Shown here: one piece after another, positions 62,031-64,000 of the stretch | Position numbering within the stretch: position 1 is the first letter of the stretch | Layout: each line of letters begins with the position of its first letter | Source: Microcella frigidaquae | GTDB taxonomy: Bacteria > Actinomycetota > Actinomycetes > Actinomycetales > Microbacteriaceae | NCBI RefSeq assembly: GCF_014200395.1 | Contig: NZ_JACHBS010000001.1 | Span: 1,612,001 to 1,676,000 of the forward strand | Direction of reading: 5' to 3' | Length of the DNA: 64,000 nt | Notes under the pieces: generated by a model | Databases searched by the model: none | Told to the model about the DNA's origin: nothing | Seen by the model: only the letters and a program-made list of their open reading frames with translations | Position numbers and translations under genes: made by a program

Positions 62031-64000
62031 CGTCGAGAACGGCTGAGCCGATGGCGCTCGCGGCGATGGCCACGATGATGAGCTCGAGCGGGGGCATCCC
62101 GAGCTGCAGGAAGTCGGTGGCGAGCGGGATCGCCAGGACGACCCCCAGGCCCGCGTAGGCGGCGACCACCACGAGCCCGGTGATCCAGGTGAACGGCCGC
62201 GAGAGGATCACCAGCACCCAGAGCGCGGTGAGCGTGAGGGTGATGACGGCGGTGGTCTGCACGATCGCCGGCTCATGGCCGCCCAGGTAGGCGTAGGCGA
62301 CGACCGAGATCAGGGTGCCGCCGACGATGAGCCCGGAGGGGATGCAGAAGCGTGCGGCCCGACGCAGGAACCCGGGCCGGTACTTCTGCACGTTGGGCAG
62401 CAGCGCGAGCACGAGCGCGGGCAGCCCGATCGTGAGGCCGTCGACGATCGACAGCTGCCGCGGCAGGAAGGGGAACGGCCACAGCAGCAGGCCGAACACG
62501 ACGGCGAACAGGATGGCGTAGGTGGTCTTCGACAGGAATAGCTTGGCGAGCCGCTCGACGTTGGCGATGACCTGCCGGCCCTCGGCGACGATGCGCGGCA
62601 GGCGGCTGAACTGGCCGTCGAGCAGCACCAGGCGCGCGACCGCGCGGGTGGCGGGTGCGCCCGAGCCCATCGCGATCCCCATGTCGGCGTGCTTCAGGGC
62701 GAGGGCGTCGTTGACCCCGTCGCCGGTCATCGCCACCGTGTAGCCGAGGCGTTGCAGCGACAGCACCATCGCCTTCTTCTGCTCGGGGGTGACCCGGCCG
62801 AACACGGCTTCGCGCGCCATGATCGCGTCGAGCTCGGCGCGCCCCTCCTCGGTCTCGTCGGAGGGCAGGGTTCGGGCGTCGAACCCGTCGCCGACGTGCT
62901 CGACGCCGGCCTCGCGCGCGACCGCGGCGACCGTGCGCGGGTCGTCGCCCGAGATGACGCGGATGCTCACCCCCTGCTCGCGGAAGTACCCCAGCGTCTC
63001 GTGCGCATCGGGCCGCACCTTCTCGCGGAAGGTCAGCACCGCGGCGGGCGCGAGCCGCGCGGGCAGCCGTGCGGCGGCCGGCTCGGTCTCGGGCAGCGCC
63101 TCGGGCGAGTGCGCCAGCACGAGGGTGCGGAGGCCGCTCGCGGCGAGCTCACTCGTGCGCGCGAGCACGGCGCCGACCGCCCGGCGGTCGGCCCCGCCCA
63201 GCACGATGTCCGGCGCCCCCAGCACCCAGCTGCCCGCGGCGCGCGGGTCGCGGAACTCGGCCGCGCTCCACTTGCGCGCCGAGCTGAACGGCACGGCTGC
63301 CGCCAGTTCGAGGCTCGCCACCGCGGCGAAGCGCTCGCCGAGAGCCTGCGCGGTCGCGTTGGCGTCACGATCGGCGGCGAAGTGGCCGAGCGCCGCATCC
63401 CAGCCGGTGGGGGCGCCGAGCGGGGAGTCGAGACGATGTCCATTGACCTCCTCGACGGAGTCGAGGACGAGCCTCCCCTCGGTGAGCGTGCCCGTCTTGT
63501 CGAGGCAGAGCATGTCGACGCGGGCGAGGCCCTCGACCGCGGCGAGCTCTTGCACGAGCACCTCGTGCCGGGCGAGCTTCACCGCGCCGACCGCGAGGGC
63601 GACGCTCGTCATGAACACCAGCCCCTGCGGGATCATCGCGATGAGGCTCGCCGCCGAGGCGACCGTCGCCTCGCGCCAGGCACCGGTCGCGATCGCGACC
63701 TCCCAGCCGCCGACCGCCTGCATCTGCCCGTTGACGACGATGGCGCCGACCGGCAGCAGGGCGATCGTGATCCATCGGATGATGCGCGCGATGCCCGTGC
63801 GCAACTCGCTGCGCACGAGCGAGAACTGCTTCGCCTCGGCTGTGATGCGCGCGGCGTACGAGTCGGCGCCGCCCCGGATGACCCGCGCGAGCCCGCTGCC
63901 CCCGACGATCGACGAGCCCGAGAGCAGCTCGCGCCCCGGCGCCGCGTCGAGGGCGTCGGCCTCGCCGGTGAGCAGGGACTCGTCGACCTCGAGCCCGTTC
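61957..64000 (-). CDS. Cation-transporting P-type ATPase, CtpE-like, 5' end missing
   Basis: The frame is open from the right edge, so the N terminus is outside; about 680 residues are visible. In order: LEVDESLLTGEADAL (actuator-domain TGE loop), IPQGLVFMTSVALAVGAVKLARHEVLVQELAAVEGLARVD (read IPQGLVFMTSVALAVGAV), CLDKTGTLTEG with the phosphorylated Asp at about 63500, VISGDDP, MTGDGVNDALALKHADMG, then six C-terminal helices. IPQGLV in place of the usual PEGLP and the region before DKTGT recall actinobacterial CtpE, a calcium-uptake ATPase. Ion specificity is inferred. Confidence 0.88.
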   Translation of the reverse strand, partial: NGLEVDESLLTGEADALDAAPGRELLSGSSIVGGSGLARVIRGGADSYAARITAEAKQFSLVRSELRTGIARIIRWITIALLPVGAIVVNGQMQAVGGWEVAIATGAWREATVASAASLIAMIPQGLVFMTSVALAVGAVKLARHEVLVQELAAVEGLARVDMLCLDKTGTLTEGRLVLDSVEEVNGHRLDSPLGAPTGWDAALGHFAADRDANATAQALGERFAAVASLELAAAVPFSSARKWSAAEFRDPRAAGSWVLGAPDIVLGGADRRAVGAVLARTSELAASGLRTLVLAHSPEALPETEPAAARLPARLAPAAVLTFREKVRPDAHETLGYFREQGVSIRVISGDDPRTVAAVAREAGVEHVGDGFDARTLPSDETEEGRAELDAIMAREAVFGRVTPEQKKAMVLSLQRLGYTVAMTGDGVNDALALKHADMGIAMGSGAPATRAVARLVLLDGQFSRLPRIVAEGRQVIANVERLAKLFLSKTTYAILFAVVFGLLLWPFPFLPRQLSIVDGLTIGLPALVLALLPNVQKYRPGFLRRAARFCIPSGLIVGGTLISVVAYAYLGGHEPAIVQTTAVITLTLTALWVLVILSRPFTWITGLVVVAAYAGLGVVLAIPLATDFLQLGMPPLELIIVAIAASAIGSAVLDVTHRLIARAAPAGAAGAARAARRG

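Overview
This 64 kb window is chromosomal DNA of a very GC-rich Gram-positive actinobacterium. The best fit is the family Microbacteriaceae. The evidence is the crtE-crtB-crtI-crtYe-crtYf-crtEb cluster for a C50 carotenoid, an HspR-controlled dnaK operon, an F420-type (LLM) oxidoreductase, a two-subunit lycopene cyclase and TANNNT-type leaderless promoters. No genus is claimed; all calls are made by reading the sequence.

Region 1-6.3 kb looks accessory. It holds a partial gene and an unknown protein, a large LAYTG-anchored surface protein (1061-4090), an intact tRNA-Gly(CCC), a tyrosine integrase and an excisionase-like HTH protein. It ends abruptly at 6267-6299 in the 5' half of a second tRNA-Gly(CCC) gene, cut inside the anticodon loop next to the core gene dcd. 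I read this as one edge of an element integrated in a tRNA gene; the other edge lies outside the window.

Region 6.3-16.8 kb: dcd, a receiver-only response regulator, two tandem MASE1-type histidine kinases, then idi and the six-gene carotenoid operon. Region 16.8-20.6 kb: a small membrane protein, a PEP mutase-family enzyme, a histidine-rich small protein divergent from a MarR regulator across palindromic operators, and a UMF1-type MFS transporter.

Region 20.6-33.3 kb: the dnaK-grpE-dnaJ-hspR operon with a HAIR operator. It is followed by an intact IS481-family element inserted exactly at the stop codon of a third MASE1 kinase, which is divergent from a second receiver-only regulator. Then come an rRNA methyltransferase-like gene, a glycosyltransferase and clpB with its own HAIR operator.

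Region 33.3-44.7 kb: LysE exporter, LLM oxidoreductase, PGPGW protein, a DUF2975/Xre pair under a 40-bp palindrome, a coupled DUF6421-SDR-threonine aldolase operon facing a large ATPase-LuxR regulator, a lipoprotein, an AEC transporter and a DedA protein. Region 44.7-64 kb is mostly housekeeping: xth, pyrE, a Septum_form protein, NagD-like HAD, FAD/Fe-S dehydrogenase, Sua5, an orphan DNA methyltransferase, acyltransferase, TrmH, MFS/TetR pair, purA, GNAT, chorismate mutase, EamA transporter and a CtpE-like P-type ATPase that runs off the right edge.

The strongest general signal is regulatory. At least sixteen genes carry a TANNNT-like -10 hexamer ending 6 or 7 nt before the start codon, which predicts leaderless mRNAs. 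In four tandem pairs the stop codon of the upstream gene lies inside the -10 hexamer of the next gene.
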